Source: Dirofilaria immitis
Lineage: Eukaryota; Nematoda; Chromadorea; Rhabditida; Onchocercidae
Direction: 5' to 3'
Length of the DNA: 64,000 nucleotides
Assembly (NCBI GenBank): GCA_024305405.1
Contig: JAKNDB010000076.1
Coordinates: 1,360,501 to 1,424,500, forward strand
Position numbers and translations under genes: made by a program. Below, in pieces: positions 25,049 to 37,772 of the stretch; the first letter of the stretch is position 1, and the number at the start of each line of letters is the position of its first letter. The notes under the pieces are model-generated. The model had not been told where the DNA came from. It searched no databases and was given only the letters and a program-made list of their open reading frames with translations.

Positions 25049-26043
25049 AGTAAATTACTAAAAGATTATAAAAATATTACTTTTTCGGAAGAACAACAGA
25101 TTACATAGAAACAATTTGATATGTCGATTAAGTCATTGATTTTCCTCCACCATTCTTGATATACAATTTAGCACTAAAAGTGATGAAATATCCATATAAG
25201 CATTTAAAACATCGATGATTTTCATCTTAGAAATAAAATGTGAGTGCAAACTATGATTTTATAATCTAACTGAAAATTCAAGGATGATAACTTAATTCTA
25301 TGAATTCATAAGATGATTATATCTTATTTCTTAAAAAAAAAAAAAAAAAAACTCTCCCATTCCTTTATATCCAACATGAAAATTTTGTAAAATTTGTATA
25401 ACTATAAAGTAGTGCGAATTTAAGAGGAATGGGATATAGCAATCATTTAAACTTAAAAATTTTCATTTTGAAATGAATTACTGCATTTGAAAATAATTTC
25501 GAGATTGAGATATGTGAGAGATGCGTCATGAAATTTATGAAGGCGAGGTACATAATGAACTGATATACTAACCAAGAAATTGATGTTCACTATTGTCGAA
25601 TTAACTTGTCATTATATTTAGTAACGAAACGATTCAAAACAAAATAACATTTTTTTGACCGATGTGACAATATTCAAATCAATTATGCTCAATTATATAC
25701 AGATGATTAATCATGCGAATACTCAGCACCGCGATATCATCGACAAACTGATACAGAATGGGACAAACTAATGCTTATTGCTCAGGATTCTTGTAACTAC
25801 CTATAATTTATATCCCAATCATATTTCCTCGCCTACCATGACTTCAACGTGCGAAAAACAACACCATAAAACCGCAGTACCAAAAACCTAATAACACTTA
25901 GAATTTGGTTAAGATTTCATGAATCAGTTGTGCATCCATTTTCCATAATTCAAATGAAAATGTGACAAATTATATTGCACATTGCTTTGCCTCGTATATC
26001 GTATATAAGTGAAGCATAATTTAAAATCATATTAAATCGGGAT

Positions 26044-29000
26044 TTAAGTGTTCATTATCAACCATATGTGTTCTTGAGTAGGAAGAGCAGCTATTTGCTT
26101 TTGTTCATTATCGTAAAATTTGTCAACAAAAACATCTGCGCGTGTAAATACCTGAAACAGAATAGATATTAGAGATTTTAAATTGCGAGGAATTAAATCA
26201 ACTGGTAACTCCTATTATATGCAAAATTAAACACTCCTAATTCTATTACAATAATATCACGGAGCAGATGTAATGAAAGAACGCAAACTCACATCAATTA
26301 TTCGCTTCTTTACTGGCTGCAATAAGATATTTTCAGTTTCTTTACAATTAATGTACAAATCAAAGTATTTCCTGATCTGAAATGAGATTAAATGCAGTCA
26401 TTCATAATGAAAATATAACACTGTCATTAAATACTGCCAACAATAACATATATAACATTGTCAATATTGCTAGCGATGAAAGAAAGATATCAAACTTAAG
26501 GAAAAATAGAGATAAGGATACAGAAATAACAAATCAAATTTAGCAAGAAATCTACCTCTGGCCACAAATGGGTCAATTTTTATACGTTTGACCAGCAAAA
26601 TTTCGCATATTATTTGAATTCAGAGAATCATATTTTGCAATATCAAAATCAGCTACTGCTGCCTACAAAAAGTTATTGCAGAAAATCATTTCCGTAAATT
26701 AGCGTAATTAAATAGCGTAAAGGACGAATCTTTGAAACCGAACTATATTTTATTAGAAAATACTTACTGTCTCTTCTGCTTTAGCAATATAATCAGCAAA
26801 TTCAAAATAATCATATCACTAGCTGTATTTATCAAGTTATGACAGTGGATTTTTAATTGAACATTGATAATTCGTCGGCTATCACCGGCTACTTCCGTAA
26901 TTGCTAATGGTACCTTAAAATGAATAAATTAACAATATTTGAACTCTTACTAATAATTTTCAAAAGATTCTGTGTTTTTGAAAAAGATCAAAATAAAACT
27001 ATTACGAAAAAGTATGGTCTTGTAAAATAATACTTGCAACAAAAAATTCCAGAAAGGCATTATTTGATGTCAACTCAAACCATCTATGCCGATCATGAAA
27101 GAGCTGCGAAGCAGAAATTCTGTACTTGTTGAAGTCAAATACATAATCGCGCTGAGGGATGGTATCAGCAAACGAATTTCCTAAAATTAAAATCTTTAGA
27201 GATTTTATCGACTAATGAAACAGCATCTAAATTACTTGCAATTAGAAAAATCTATTAAGTCTTTCGCATGCACTTGTGAATTAACAAAGATTTAAAAAGG
27301 ATTTGTAAAAACAGAGAAGAATATTAAGGCTCAAATAATAAAAATGACTTGGACCAAATTTTTTAAAACTTCACAGTTAAATCAATTTTTCCTGTTGTTG
27401 AAAAAAATATGTCATCATAAGTCAACTTTAGCATTAGTGATCGATTATTCATCTAACGAATAAAGTTCAGCTTCACGTTACAGCTTCAAGAATAGTACAT
27501 CAACATTACCGCAAACTTACCCGATGGCATAATAATCTTATACGGACTTGTCTGCTCACGTAGTATTAGAAGATGTTTTACGATAAACAATTCGGCATTC
27601 AGAAATTGGCGGGTTTGCGATATTTCTTCTGTAGTGCTATTTCGAATTTGTTCAGCTGCATTTTCTAATGATTGGCAACACGCTGTCAATAGCTCACGAG
27701 CAATACTTTGGAATACCAAAGGCTGAAATATCGACGATTTTAGAGATTCAAACAAAACCTGAAGTTTGTGACATCAAATAAATATTGGTCATGCAGTCAA
27801 GGAAATTCATAAACAAGTTAATTCAAAACATTTAAATAGATTTGTAAAAGAAAACACGATTTTTGAAAGAGAAAACATGATACGAAAAAGAGACGGTGTG
27901 TCAAATCTAAATATTGATCATGCAAATCTATAAGGGAATCAATAAACAAGTTACCTCCAAACATTTAAAAAGTTTCGAAAGAGAAAACACAGTGCGTTGA
28001 ACAGTTGGATACCAAAAACAGTAGTGATTGACTGCAGAAGTCGACGAAGCTATATTTGTATCATCCTGAATAATTTGTTTTCTCCATTTTGAACGATATT
28101 AATGAAAAATATGAATGCCGGAAAAAATGATAACCTTTTCTATGGTATGCTCTTTTTCGATCGCCTTCATCATTTCCAGCTTCTCCGGATATGCAAGATC
28201 TCCATTCGATGGAGAAAATTCGGCTATCTCAGACTGAGCATACAAACCAATTCTGCAATTGTCTAGAAGCTACTATTAAACTCATGTAATGATAAGTACA
28301 ACCCATGAGATCGAAAATAACATCACAAAGCATTTTTTACACTTGATTACACAAGCTATAATCTGAAATATAATAATGAAAGTTACCTATAAAGGATTCG
28401 TTCAGCAACGTCACCAACTAGTTCAGTCATAACTCGTACAAATCCATTCCGCGGATTCATCATATATTCATCAGTATAAGATGGTGACGATGTCCCAGCA
28501 TTTGTAGAATCTGCTAATCGTTTTATTGATATCACTGATTGCATAAGTCCACAACGTTCTTCAATCATTTCAACCTTAAAATGGCAAAGCAAAAGGATTT
28601 TAACGTTCCTCAAAGTATTCGTTCGATTATATTTCAGCATACGATGCATTTTCTAACAAAACTATTTCATTTCTGGGAGTAAAATATCATTCGAATTAAA
28701 TCAATATTTGATAAAGAAATGTCATATTTTGCTTGCAAATTGCCTTCTTCATTGTGTTGCTTTTTGTTAAGATTTAAATGTCTTATCCATTAACATCAAT
28801 TATTAAGAAAACCAATTATGTAATATGATCTTGTTTTTTAGCTGATCAATATTAAAGTAATGAAGAAAATTATCAAAAAATCACTTTCAAAATCGTGCAT
28901 AGCTCGGTAAGAGTTTCTAAATGTGGACTGTGTATTATAATGGGCCGCAAAATATCATAGAAAACACGACACAGTGATTCGATAAAATCATCAAATGATG

Positions 29001-31428
29001 TTGTCCTTGATATAAATGACGCCAAAACTGATGCATGTGGACTTGATGAGGTTGATGCCAAGACAGATCTTGAGCCATTATCATCATCGCCTATGATATT
29101 TGTGTATGTGATTATGATTATATTTATAAAGCTTTTTAGGATAAAGACAGTCACCATTAAAATTCACATCTCCTGAATGCACGCATTATTCTCCAGAAAG
29201 TGACACTCACCACCAACTATAAAGAACTGCTTATATAGTCGAAATTCATCATCGCAAAGTTGAAGTAAAAAGTACAGCCATTTCGAGTCAATGCACACGA
29301 GCTGTTTTCATGATTTCTGTATAAAATTAAAGATTAATCATGACTACAAATATTTGCTTTCTGAAATTAAATAAGAAATGTTTCGAATAGTGTACCTAAA
29401 AGGAAAAGATATCTAAAGAGTTGTCGATGTCAATCCTTTCCGCAAAATATTTGAAACAATGCAAGAAACAACCTCCTCAGTTTTTCAATAGTACTTCTTA
29501 TAACAGGTTCAAGTATTTCGTATCGTATTTTGAAATAAGCTTCCTGGCAATCAGTTGTCATTAAGTGAAATTCTGTGATATCTCGAAAGTGTTGTTCAGC
29601 AACATTTAGAGCTGATCGAACTGAGCTGGCTCGAGCAGCGAAAACTCCATATAGCAATGCGAAAGTATTGTCGTCGCTATAACCATCTTGATGACCTGTG
29701 AGAAGAATTAACAAATTGCTTCTTGAATTCTAAATATTCTTTTAAAGAAAATTGTTAATAACATAACATACCTTCAACATCGAGCTTCATATGCTTGTAC
29801 TTCACGGCAATATGACTTGCCTCCAAATCGGCCATTACACCCATTTTTATAACTGTCATTGCTCTAAATCGTATTAATTACAAAATTTAAGCGACTAAAA
29901 GTATTAGTTGAAAAAATTTCGACATTTCATTTATCCCTATTCGTAAAAAGAGATATCTTTGATCTTATTACTCTGAATCACGATCATGATATTTGCAATA
30001 TTTTACCATTTGTCAATATTTAGCATTCAACATCTCACACATAGGGTTTATAAGAATGTAAAAAATACTTTGACAAACATTGCTCATATTTGGCAATATA
30101 AGTTCTTGAATCTTTGTAATGGATATGATCATTCAAAAATCTCAGACACTCATCAATCGTTGATAAAATCTGCGTAAATACTTGTCCCGTTATCGAAAAA
30201 TTTCCAGTGTTTAGTTTCTGAAATGTATGCTCAAAAGTATGAAAAAAGAAAAACACAAAGCATTTACCTCTTGAAATCCACTTGACATATCTGAATATTT
30301 AGTCAATATGAATAAATGCCAAACATACTTTTATGATTGACTCGTATTGAGTATAATAGTAAAGGTTTGAATGAATTTGTTCAGCTCCAGCAGCAATTTG
30401 TGTTTGATGCGCCATCATTTGATCACATGCATTATGCAATGAAGAAGTCCGTTCAGTAACCACTTCATAATTAGTTCGTAACTCATTCACCAGCTGATTA
30501 AATTATAATGTTTCTTATGAATTGTAAAACAATTACATGAAATAATATTGAATCGAAACTTATGCCATCAACTACTTCTTAGAAGGAAAAACAATGTTGG
30601 TGTAGGAAAAAGAAAAGAATGAAAAAGCGACGTATAAGATATGTATCGATTATTAAACTAACCTCAGTACATTTATCGTAACATTCTTTCAGTAGATCTA
30701 TACTTTTCTTACATATGTGTAACAAACCAATTTCAGCATTTTCTTCAATAATGCCACTCAAAATGTTTTCTTTTTCGGCAACGCATAAATTTGATAAATA
30801 ACTGAAAGAAAAAATCAGGCAGGTAAATATAAATTTTTTTTAAATACATTTCTGATATTCAAAGAAATTCTTGTTTTCTATGAAAATTAAGCAACATTCT
30901 CTTTTTTATTTCAAAAATCATAAATGTAGAAGATTCTCAGGAATCAATTTTATGCTCTTGCAAGAGAAAAAATCAAGAAATCTGACTTCACTTCAACGTT
31001 GACTATTAATGCATATATAATAGAAAACAAAACAAACCTACAAAGCAAATCTGCATTTAAATCTGAATCTACCATCTCTTCAAAGTCTTCTGATTCTTTA
31101 CCACTTTGTAAATCAGCTAAATACTAACAACATCATAATCTTGTCAACAATAGAAAAAGCTCATCCTTCCTATATGTTACAAAGGCAGCACCATTTCAAA
31201 TTTTCATGACTGAACTTCCTTAAATACCAGAATTTTTAGGAAAATGAGTATTGCCTTGCAGTAATTAGAATTGGTGCATAAAGGAATTATAATACATTTA
31301 TCGTTCATGGAGAAAATTTCGCTACCATTCGTAAGTGAAGGTAGTCCATAATCCGCGACTTTTGCACTCAACAACTCAACTGTTTTATCATGCATAGATC
31401 CGAATGGATCCATCCTGATTGATGACAT
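26044..31428 (-). CDS. COG3: Conserved oligomeric Golgi complex subunit 3 (Sec34 family)
   Basis: Subunit of the COG tether, which captures vesicles recycling within the Golgi. ATG at 31426-31428 ([20 protein letters not shown]), TAA at 26044-26046. About 15 exons read in family order: [13 protein letters not shown] (from 30801); [12 protein letters not shown]; the Sec34 core with [42 protein letters not shown]; the block [20 protein letters not shown] (28873-29095); a block ending [33 protein letters not shown] (27960-28065); [16 protein letters not shown]; and a C-terminus ending [10 protein letters not shown]. These match animal COG3 (human: [53 protein letters not shown]). One-base shortfalls in A/T runs at 29267-29271, 26814-26817 and 26577-26581 break the frame as given; the junction of exons 2 and 3 is also a base out of phase. 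SSR1 ends 810 bases upstream on the same strand. Confidence 0.93.
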
Positions 31429-32237
31429 TCTAAAAACTCAATATAAACAAAATGGTAGAACTATGCTAGCACGGAAAGTCCACTTAATCGAATGCGAATT
31501 CAAGTAGATGTAGAAGAACCGGCTGCCACTGAAATATCAGTTTCCGGATAAAAATTTATGTAATTTTCGTATCATTGCTTTAAATCGCAAATCCGATGTT
31601 ATCTGTGCTGCTGGAACAATACCACTATACAAGCATTTGTTGACGATATAAAAACTATTTATTAATAAAAACGTTTTCACAGACTTAATAAATAACCTCA
31701 TAAGTTAAAAAAGACCACAAATAAAACGAGGGACATGGGCGTCAGGTATGTTGCCATGAAAAAATATATTTTCGATAGGGTATTCTTCATTGGCTAAAGT
31801 CATTCGAGAACTAAAAAAAAGTCCTCATTTTTTTACATAATAAATGTGAAGTATTTATAAGAATCAGAAAGTATAATTTTTTTTTTTGGTGAAATGACAT
31901 AAAGAATCAAAAAACAACGTAACAACATAAAATGCATACTTTACCACCAAAATCCTATAATGCATTAATACAATACATTTTCTACATATCCAACTTCTTG
32001 ATGCATAAATTGCATTTTCATATATGAATGCCAAGAACAGTCAGCGTGCATATATCTAAACATCTTTAATGTTCAAACATCCATAATAAGTGTGACTTCA
32101 ATTATAAATGACTGATCATACTTTCAAATTTCTTAAACAAAAATTCTTGCTTTTTATTCACTAATACATATATTTGTAAGTTTTAAGCTAATAAACGTAA
32201 TTGAGAAAACAAAAATAACAACAATAACATTATTTGT
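31429..32237. other. Intergenic spacer between SSR1 and COG3
   Basis: About 0.8 kb, AT-rich. It should hold the SSR1 3' end and the COG3 5' region. I see no reading frame or RNA gene. The spacing is longer than the usual 100 to 400 bases within nematode operons, so co-transcription is possible but not indicated. Confidence 0.55.
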
Positions 32238-34443
32238 TTATTCCAACCGCTGTATTTGTTTCCGCTGTTTTGGAGATCCTGGTTTCGGGGACTTGTCTGA
32301 AATTTGAAAAACATAAAATTAATGGAAAATGAAATACATTCTATGCCTGAAAAGTTAGGAATAATCTTTGCAACAATAATTGTTTTCTGAAAATTGTTAA
32401 AATTCTTTTTAAGATCTCATATGTAAACATAGCAGACTTCTAAAGTGAAATTCATACTGTGACTAAGAACTTCACGCGGGATCCATTCGAAATCAACTTC
32501 GTTCTTGTTATTGGTTCCTGTTTCAATCGGTTGTATCTGCCGATTTTTGGCCATTCCATGTTTCCTTGTCAGCTGAAATATTTTAATTGTGGCAAATAAA
32601 TAATTACCAGTCAAGTCAAGAAATTTTTAGATTATTTAATATTCGATAATTGAGATTATTTTCTCATCAACTGGTAGACATGGCATCATAATGTTTTTGA
32701 GAAAGTATTTATATGACCATGTATTTTGTCTGTTTTATAAGTTTTCATGAATCGTATGTCAAGGAAATTCTTATATATGTGTGCATTTTATTATCTTATA
32801 AGTCTTTATAAATTCAACATCGAAGTATTTCCCTTTTACATTTATTAGCTTAATGGCACTTGCAAGGGTTAAACTATGAATATTATATGCCATTAAAATA
32901 AAAATCATATTATGAATAAGTATTTAATGCACTGAACAGTATATTCAGAAATTTAGTATTTTTAAACCTTGGAAAGGAAATGTTGTCCAACCAACAATAT
33001 TAAAACAACAACAGCTGCAAAAATGACATATAGAAATCCAGTTTCCGTGTTAAAATTTGATTCATCCTCAACAATCGTTACAGTTTCGTTAAAAACCGTG
33101 TTTTTGTATGCTTTCCCATCATTATCTTCATAATGTAGTTCCACGACGAGCCCTAGTGGCCGTCCAGCAAACTGATCAGACGGATAAAAGGCATAGTTGA
33201 AAGTAGCTTCTTGTTTAGCTACTACAACACGATTGTACTGTACCTTTGAGAACTAAAATGCAAAATATAAAAATTGAATAAAATAATCAAAAAAAAATTA
33301 GATTTAGTTGAAATCACGAAAAATCTCAGAATCTTCGAGAATTGTACTGCATCCAACAATACTAACATTTTGTATATGATAGCTGAAATCTTGTGGATAG
33401 CGAAAAGAAGTCTCACAAAAATGTACGACAAAATCTTTTTCGCCGCGATTTTGGAATCCCATCAAGAATTGGACAAGCTTGCCGCCAGGAAGATCTGAAA
33501 AATTAATATTGAAAAATCATATTAATTTTAATAAAAATAACTGATAGAGAAAATAAAAAAACAATGCTTAGTTGAAAAGCACCTCCTGAATTTTCAGGTT
33601 GGGTAAAAATAAAAGCCACATGAACGTCAGGAGAAGGTTCCATTACGTTATCAGTTTCCATTGCATCGGAAACCTGGAATGTTTGCATTTAGAACACATT
33701 TATAACTATTTCAATTCAGTTTATACCACTCTGTCAAATTTCATCGCGCAAAGACTATAAATTTGAAGACCAAAAAAACTGATATTCAAACAGAGGAAAA
33801 AACAATCTGAAACAAATTCATTTACAAAATCATAAACAACAAAGCGCATCATAAAGAAATTTCCAAAAACTAATATGAATCGGTTATGAATCAAATGTAA
33901 CATTTACTTTATCATCAGGAACTGCGATGATGTTCTCTTCGCTTACAGGAATTTCTTCTTCAATTTCACCGTCCACTTCATCATTCCCTTTCACAATAAA
34001 GAAACCTGAAAGGAGCGGGAAATGATGAAAAGAAGCTGCTATCTTATATCATTAAATAACAAACACTGGATTTCGACTTATGTATAGAGACCACCATTTC
34101 ATATATCTATCAGCAACACGTTTTTCAGATTCTAAATAAAATTAAAAAGTATTTAAAATCCTGATAAATAAACAAATAGATAAGAAGTTCTGAAAATTTG
34201 GTAATGTGTAAATGTATGCACTTAGAAAAAGTATTTCACCAATATTGTGTATTTCACAAATCTACTTCAAATGACAGCTTAGAAAAATAGTAGAGGAAAG
34301 GTTGAAATGGAAATGAAATAAACATAATTAAAATAACTTCAAAACTGATAATGAAATATGCCTCAAATGAATATGAACAGTAGAACTCACAGGTTCCTAT
34401 CATCGCAAATGCAAAAGAAGCCGAAGTGTCTCCTGCTGATCAT
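32238..34443 (-). CDS. SSR1: Translocon-associated protein alpha (TRAP-alpha, signal sequence receptor alpha)
   Basis: ER membrane protein of the TRAP complex at the Sec61 translocon. Seven exons: 34391-34443, about 33910-34007, about 33593-33675, about 33368-33495, about 32976-33247, about 32457-32571, and 32238-32286 (stop TAA at 32238-32240). A signal peptide (MISRRHFGFFAFAMIGTCFF) is obtained from ATG at 34441-34443 if the T run opposite 34413-34416 is one base shorter; the only ATG in frame as given is 34401-34403. Then an acidic lumenal stretch (GEIEEEIPVSEENI), the lumenal domain with LPGGKLVQFLMGFQNRGEKD, FRYPQDFSYHIQNFSKVQYN and FAGRPLGLVVELHYED, one membrane span (FLYVIFAAVVVLILLVG), and a basic cytosolic tail with DFEWIPREVL. 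This order and these motifs match animal SSR1 (human: FRYPQDYQFYIQNFTALP, DVDMSWIPQETL). Exons 2-7 are intact and in phase. Confidence 0.96.
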
Positions 34444-37400
34444 CTTCAGTTCATCAACTAATAAATTTTCAACGACCAACTGATCCGCAATACTTCCAAC
34501 TCCTCACACTATCTGAACGGGACTAATTTTACCAAATGCGTAAACTGCTGGAATAATGCTGCAATACCATAACAACTGCAAATTTTCAAAGTGTCTATCT
34601 GGAGTTAAAGGGATAGAAGGAATGGATGAGGAAGATTGATGTGTGACGGCGGAACATGGGTAGCGTAGGTCATGATAGAAAATAGGAGTATGTGCATATA
34701 TTTGGTTGAATTTTTATTGCTTTTGAATATTTATTATTAGCTATTTCTCATTAAATGTATGTTATGTTTGTCATCAAATATACATATGTTATCAAATCCA
34801 TTTTGAAGAACAAAGTTTTGTTACTGTTACTTTATGATCATCGAATAACTTCCAGAATTTTTTTTGCTTCTTTAGAGCGAGATTTGAGAGATTGATTAGA
34901 TTTAACTTTCATAGAACATCTCAGAGCGATGCTTCTGTGGCGATATGAAATGGGGACTGACTACAATGTGAAAATAGAGAACTAGGATACATGTGAAATT
35001 GAATGGGATATGTTCTCGGCAAGAAAACCAATTGTTTTCAGAGAAAACAAAAAATAAACAGAGTGATTTTTCAATGACGCATAAAAAAATGAGGAAAATA
35101 GTGATTAAGTTTTCGATGTATTTCAAGTAATCAAAATAATATCCCATACCGCCGTCGAATAAATCGTAAATGTCCGTGATTCTAACATTATGCCCAAAGA
35201 TCATTTCAAATGTTTCGTGTTTGTGTTGAATATTGCTTCCTGTCTTTCAAATGTGCCAGTATGATTTATAGCTTCCTAAGAGTTGAATTCTTTCTCATTT
35301 CTAATGCTGCCAATAATACCGTTGTCTTCTGTTTTAACTAAAATTGACAAACAAGTCTACAAGAACGTTTAAAATTGATTATTAACACATATATTATTTA
35401 CAGTATTTTTAAAAATATATTTCATTATCTGCAGTGGCGTTTTCATGAATCATGATGGAATAAGAGGAAGAAGCTGTATAAAATAAAAAAAAATTTATAA
35501 AAGCGCGATTTTAACATAAGAAAACAATTGAAGGTTTTAAAAGTTAAGAATATCAGGGAAAAAAATTATGAAAGGTACAAATAAGCGATTTATAACCCAA
35601 TATTTCCATCAATTGAGATAGTTTGCTCAATGAACATTTTTGGAAAGAATTTTCATCTACTGAACATTGATTCGCTTTTAGAGCAATCGGATATGTAGAG
35701 TGAGATCAGTGAAATCTTCCACTCTCGAGAATAAATGATTTGCTCAAAGTTGAAATAATAATGAATGTATCGCAATAGTAATCACACAGTTTTACAGATT
35801 GCACACATTTCTATTTGCAGTATTGAGAAGACGATGATATCAAACAGCAAAGAAAAATAAGACTAGTAATTCTACAAGCTGTAATCACTTTCATTTGGGC
35901 CATCGGTGTCTTATCCAGTGAAACTTCCATCTGATTTCGGGAAGTCATTTCGGAATTGATCTCATTTAAAATCATACCAAACGAGTATATATACCATTGA
36001 GATATTTCGATAGTAACATTCACATATATCTTTCCTGAGATGGACCCCATTAGTTCGCTTGCTAAATAAATTTTATTTAGAATCGGTTAAAAGTTTTAAG
36101 AGAAGCTGAAAGATATTTGGATGATATTTTCGCAATATTCGATTGTAACAGATAATTTTTATTTTTCCACAAGTTAAACCCAAATGGACGGGTCGAAGTA
36201 ATAGCATTATGAATTGCATTTGCACAAAAGAAAACACGAATGTATACAGTGTTATATATAGGATTTGAACTAAGAAAAAGGAATGAAAGATTCTTTTACA
36301 AATGGAAAGAAGTTTAGCTTGATGAGCACAGATATGAAACAAAAATCACAACTTAGTTTGATAAACTTGCATTTCTCACAGACCGAATATCCTCCATTCT
36401 TCAAAAATGATCTACTGATTTCAAGTTCGGACTTCAAATTGAATCCCATTAGGAATTCAGCGTAACTACAAAAATTGAATAATTACCCACTTTAACTTAT
36501 GGAAATCAATTAAAAGGATGGAAGATTGCCTTCATCACTCTCTATCAAAAATAAAAAAATATACACATAACCTAAACGAGAAATAAACTAAAGACACACG
36601 AATGCAACTTGATACGACAGATTGAAAAGAAAATGGACACATCTGACTATTTTACGAATCCAAAAGGACATATTTGAATATTTTTATCAGTACATATTTT
36701 TTAACTGAAATGCTGCTAGCTTAAAATTTAAAATAATCACAAAGTTCATCACAATCGTACACCAAAACCGTTAGACGGTTTTAAAAACGTCACAAGAAAT
36801 TTAAAATTGACAAGATGATTTAAATAAGTTAGATATCCATGCACAAATCATTATTTTCACTGGATAAGCATTTTCTTGGGAAGTGAATGTCAGGTAAGCA
36901 GAAACAATGAAACTAGATTTCTTCTGAAAATTCAGATTAGCAAACATCATCTGATATAATCCGTTGAAGCATAACAGTATGAATTAATAGATAAATGAAA
37001 TTGCAATAATAAAACATGGAGTGTAATATAACCGTATAATAATTAATACTTAACGCATTAAGTTGTGCGACTACAACATGACCAAAAATAATGCAGAGGT
37101 AGTGAGGGGTAAAAGTTACAAACTAAATTTTTTTAAGTTTTAAATAAACTACTTTCAGAACCGAATAAAACTTTTTCTCGAATTCACTATACGCTTTATG
37201 AAGCGAATATGGGGCATCTCGAAAAACACTGTGTTTTCCCAACAAACGAAATCGTTTTCTTCCTTCTTTCTTAATTGAGCCATGAAATGATGCTCAAAAC
37301 CATTTGTTGATTGCAAAAAACTTCTAATTAGACTTCAACCATTTGTTGCAAATATATAATTTAAATAAATTTAGAGAGAAAATTTAAAAAGAAATTTGAA

Positions 37401-37772
37401 GTCTAAATGAAACAAAATAACAAAGAGTGGAGACTGTGACGTGCTGTGAAGCAACGAACCATATTTCCTAATGATAACGACAACACAAAAACTGTTGCAA
37501 GAATGAAAGCTCATTTGATAAAGCTTATACCATATTCTGCTAAGTAAACATATATCTTCTTACATGATTTCAAAATGTTTCTTAGAATTCTTTGAATGAA
37601 TTTAGCACATGAACGTCAAATAATAGATTTCTTCAATTTTAAAGAATTCTATACCAAACATTGAAAACAGAAAAGATTCTCATAAATTTTTTTCCCTAAA
37701 CTGACCATTAAAAAATAAGCCATAATTAATCGTTCAACTAAATAACTAATTTCATTCATTTTTTAAAAAACA
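34444..37772. other. Intergenic region between SSR1 and the convertase gene
   Basis: About 3.3 kb. The first 300 bases above SSR1 are GC-richer and probably hold its promoter. Between 34.9 and 36.5 kb lie several minus-strand open stretches listed separately. From 36.5 to 37.77 kb I see only AT-rich sequence, which would be the 3' flank of the convertase gene. Confidence 0.55.
35145..36475 (-). other. Candidate exons of an unrecognised gene, possibly membrane-spanning
   Basis: Minus-strand stretches with coding-like composition. About 36365-36466 follows a TTTTTGTAG acceptor and encodes YAEFLMGFNLKSELEISRSF then LKNGGYSV before a GTGAGA donor. About 36085-36271 follows a TTCTTAG acceptor and is open in two frames. 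Bases 35811-36050 are open from ATG (MGSISGKIYVNVTIEISQWY) and include a hydrophobic run ITSLIFLCCLI. About 35155-35241 encodes HETFEMIFGHNVRITDIYDL then FDG before a GTATGG donor. The pieces suggest a small multi-exon protein, but I could not connect phases and do not recognise a family. Chance ORFs remain possible. Confidence 0.25.

Larger units (their letters stand above)
20467..26043. other. Intergenic region with bacterial gene fragments
   Basis: About 5.6 kb between the zinc-finger gene start and the COG3 stop. It holds a GC-richer open patch at 21918-22196, the purH-like fragment at 24091-24238, a 37-codon ORF at 24557-24670, the tsf-like fragment at 24761-25048, and a run of 19 A at 25333-25351. 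The rest is AT-rich with no coding signal I can support. The promoter of the zinc-finger gene should lie just above 20466. Confidence 0.6.

Noticed and set aside
25333..25351. Poly-A run as the tail of a processed retrocopy
   Set aside because: No coding sequence or gene remnant precedes it on the plus strand apart from the bacterial tsf piece some 280 bases away, and it has no target-site duplication.
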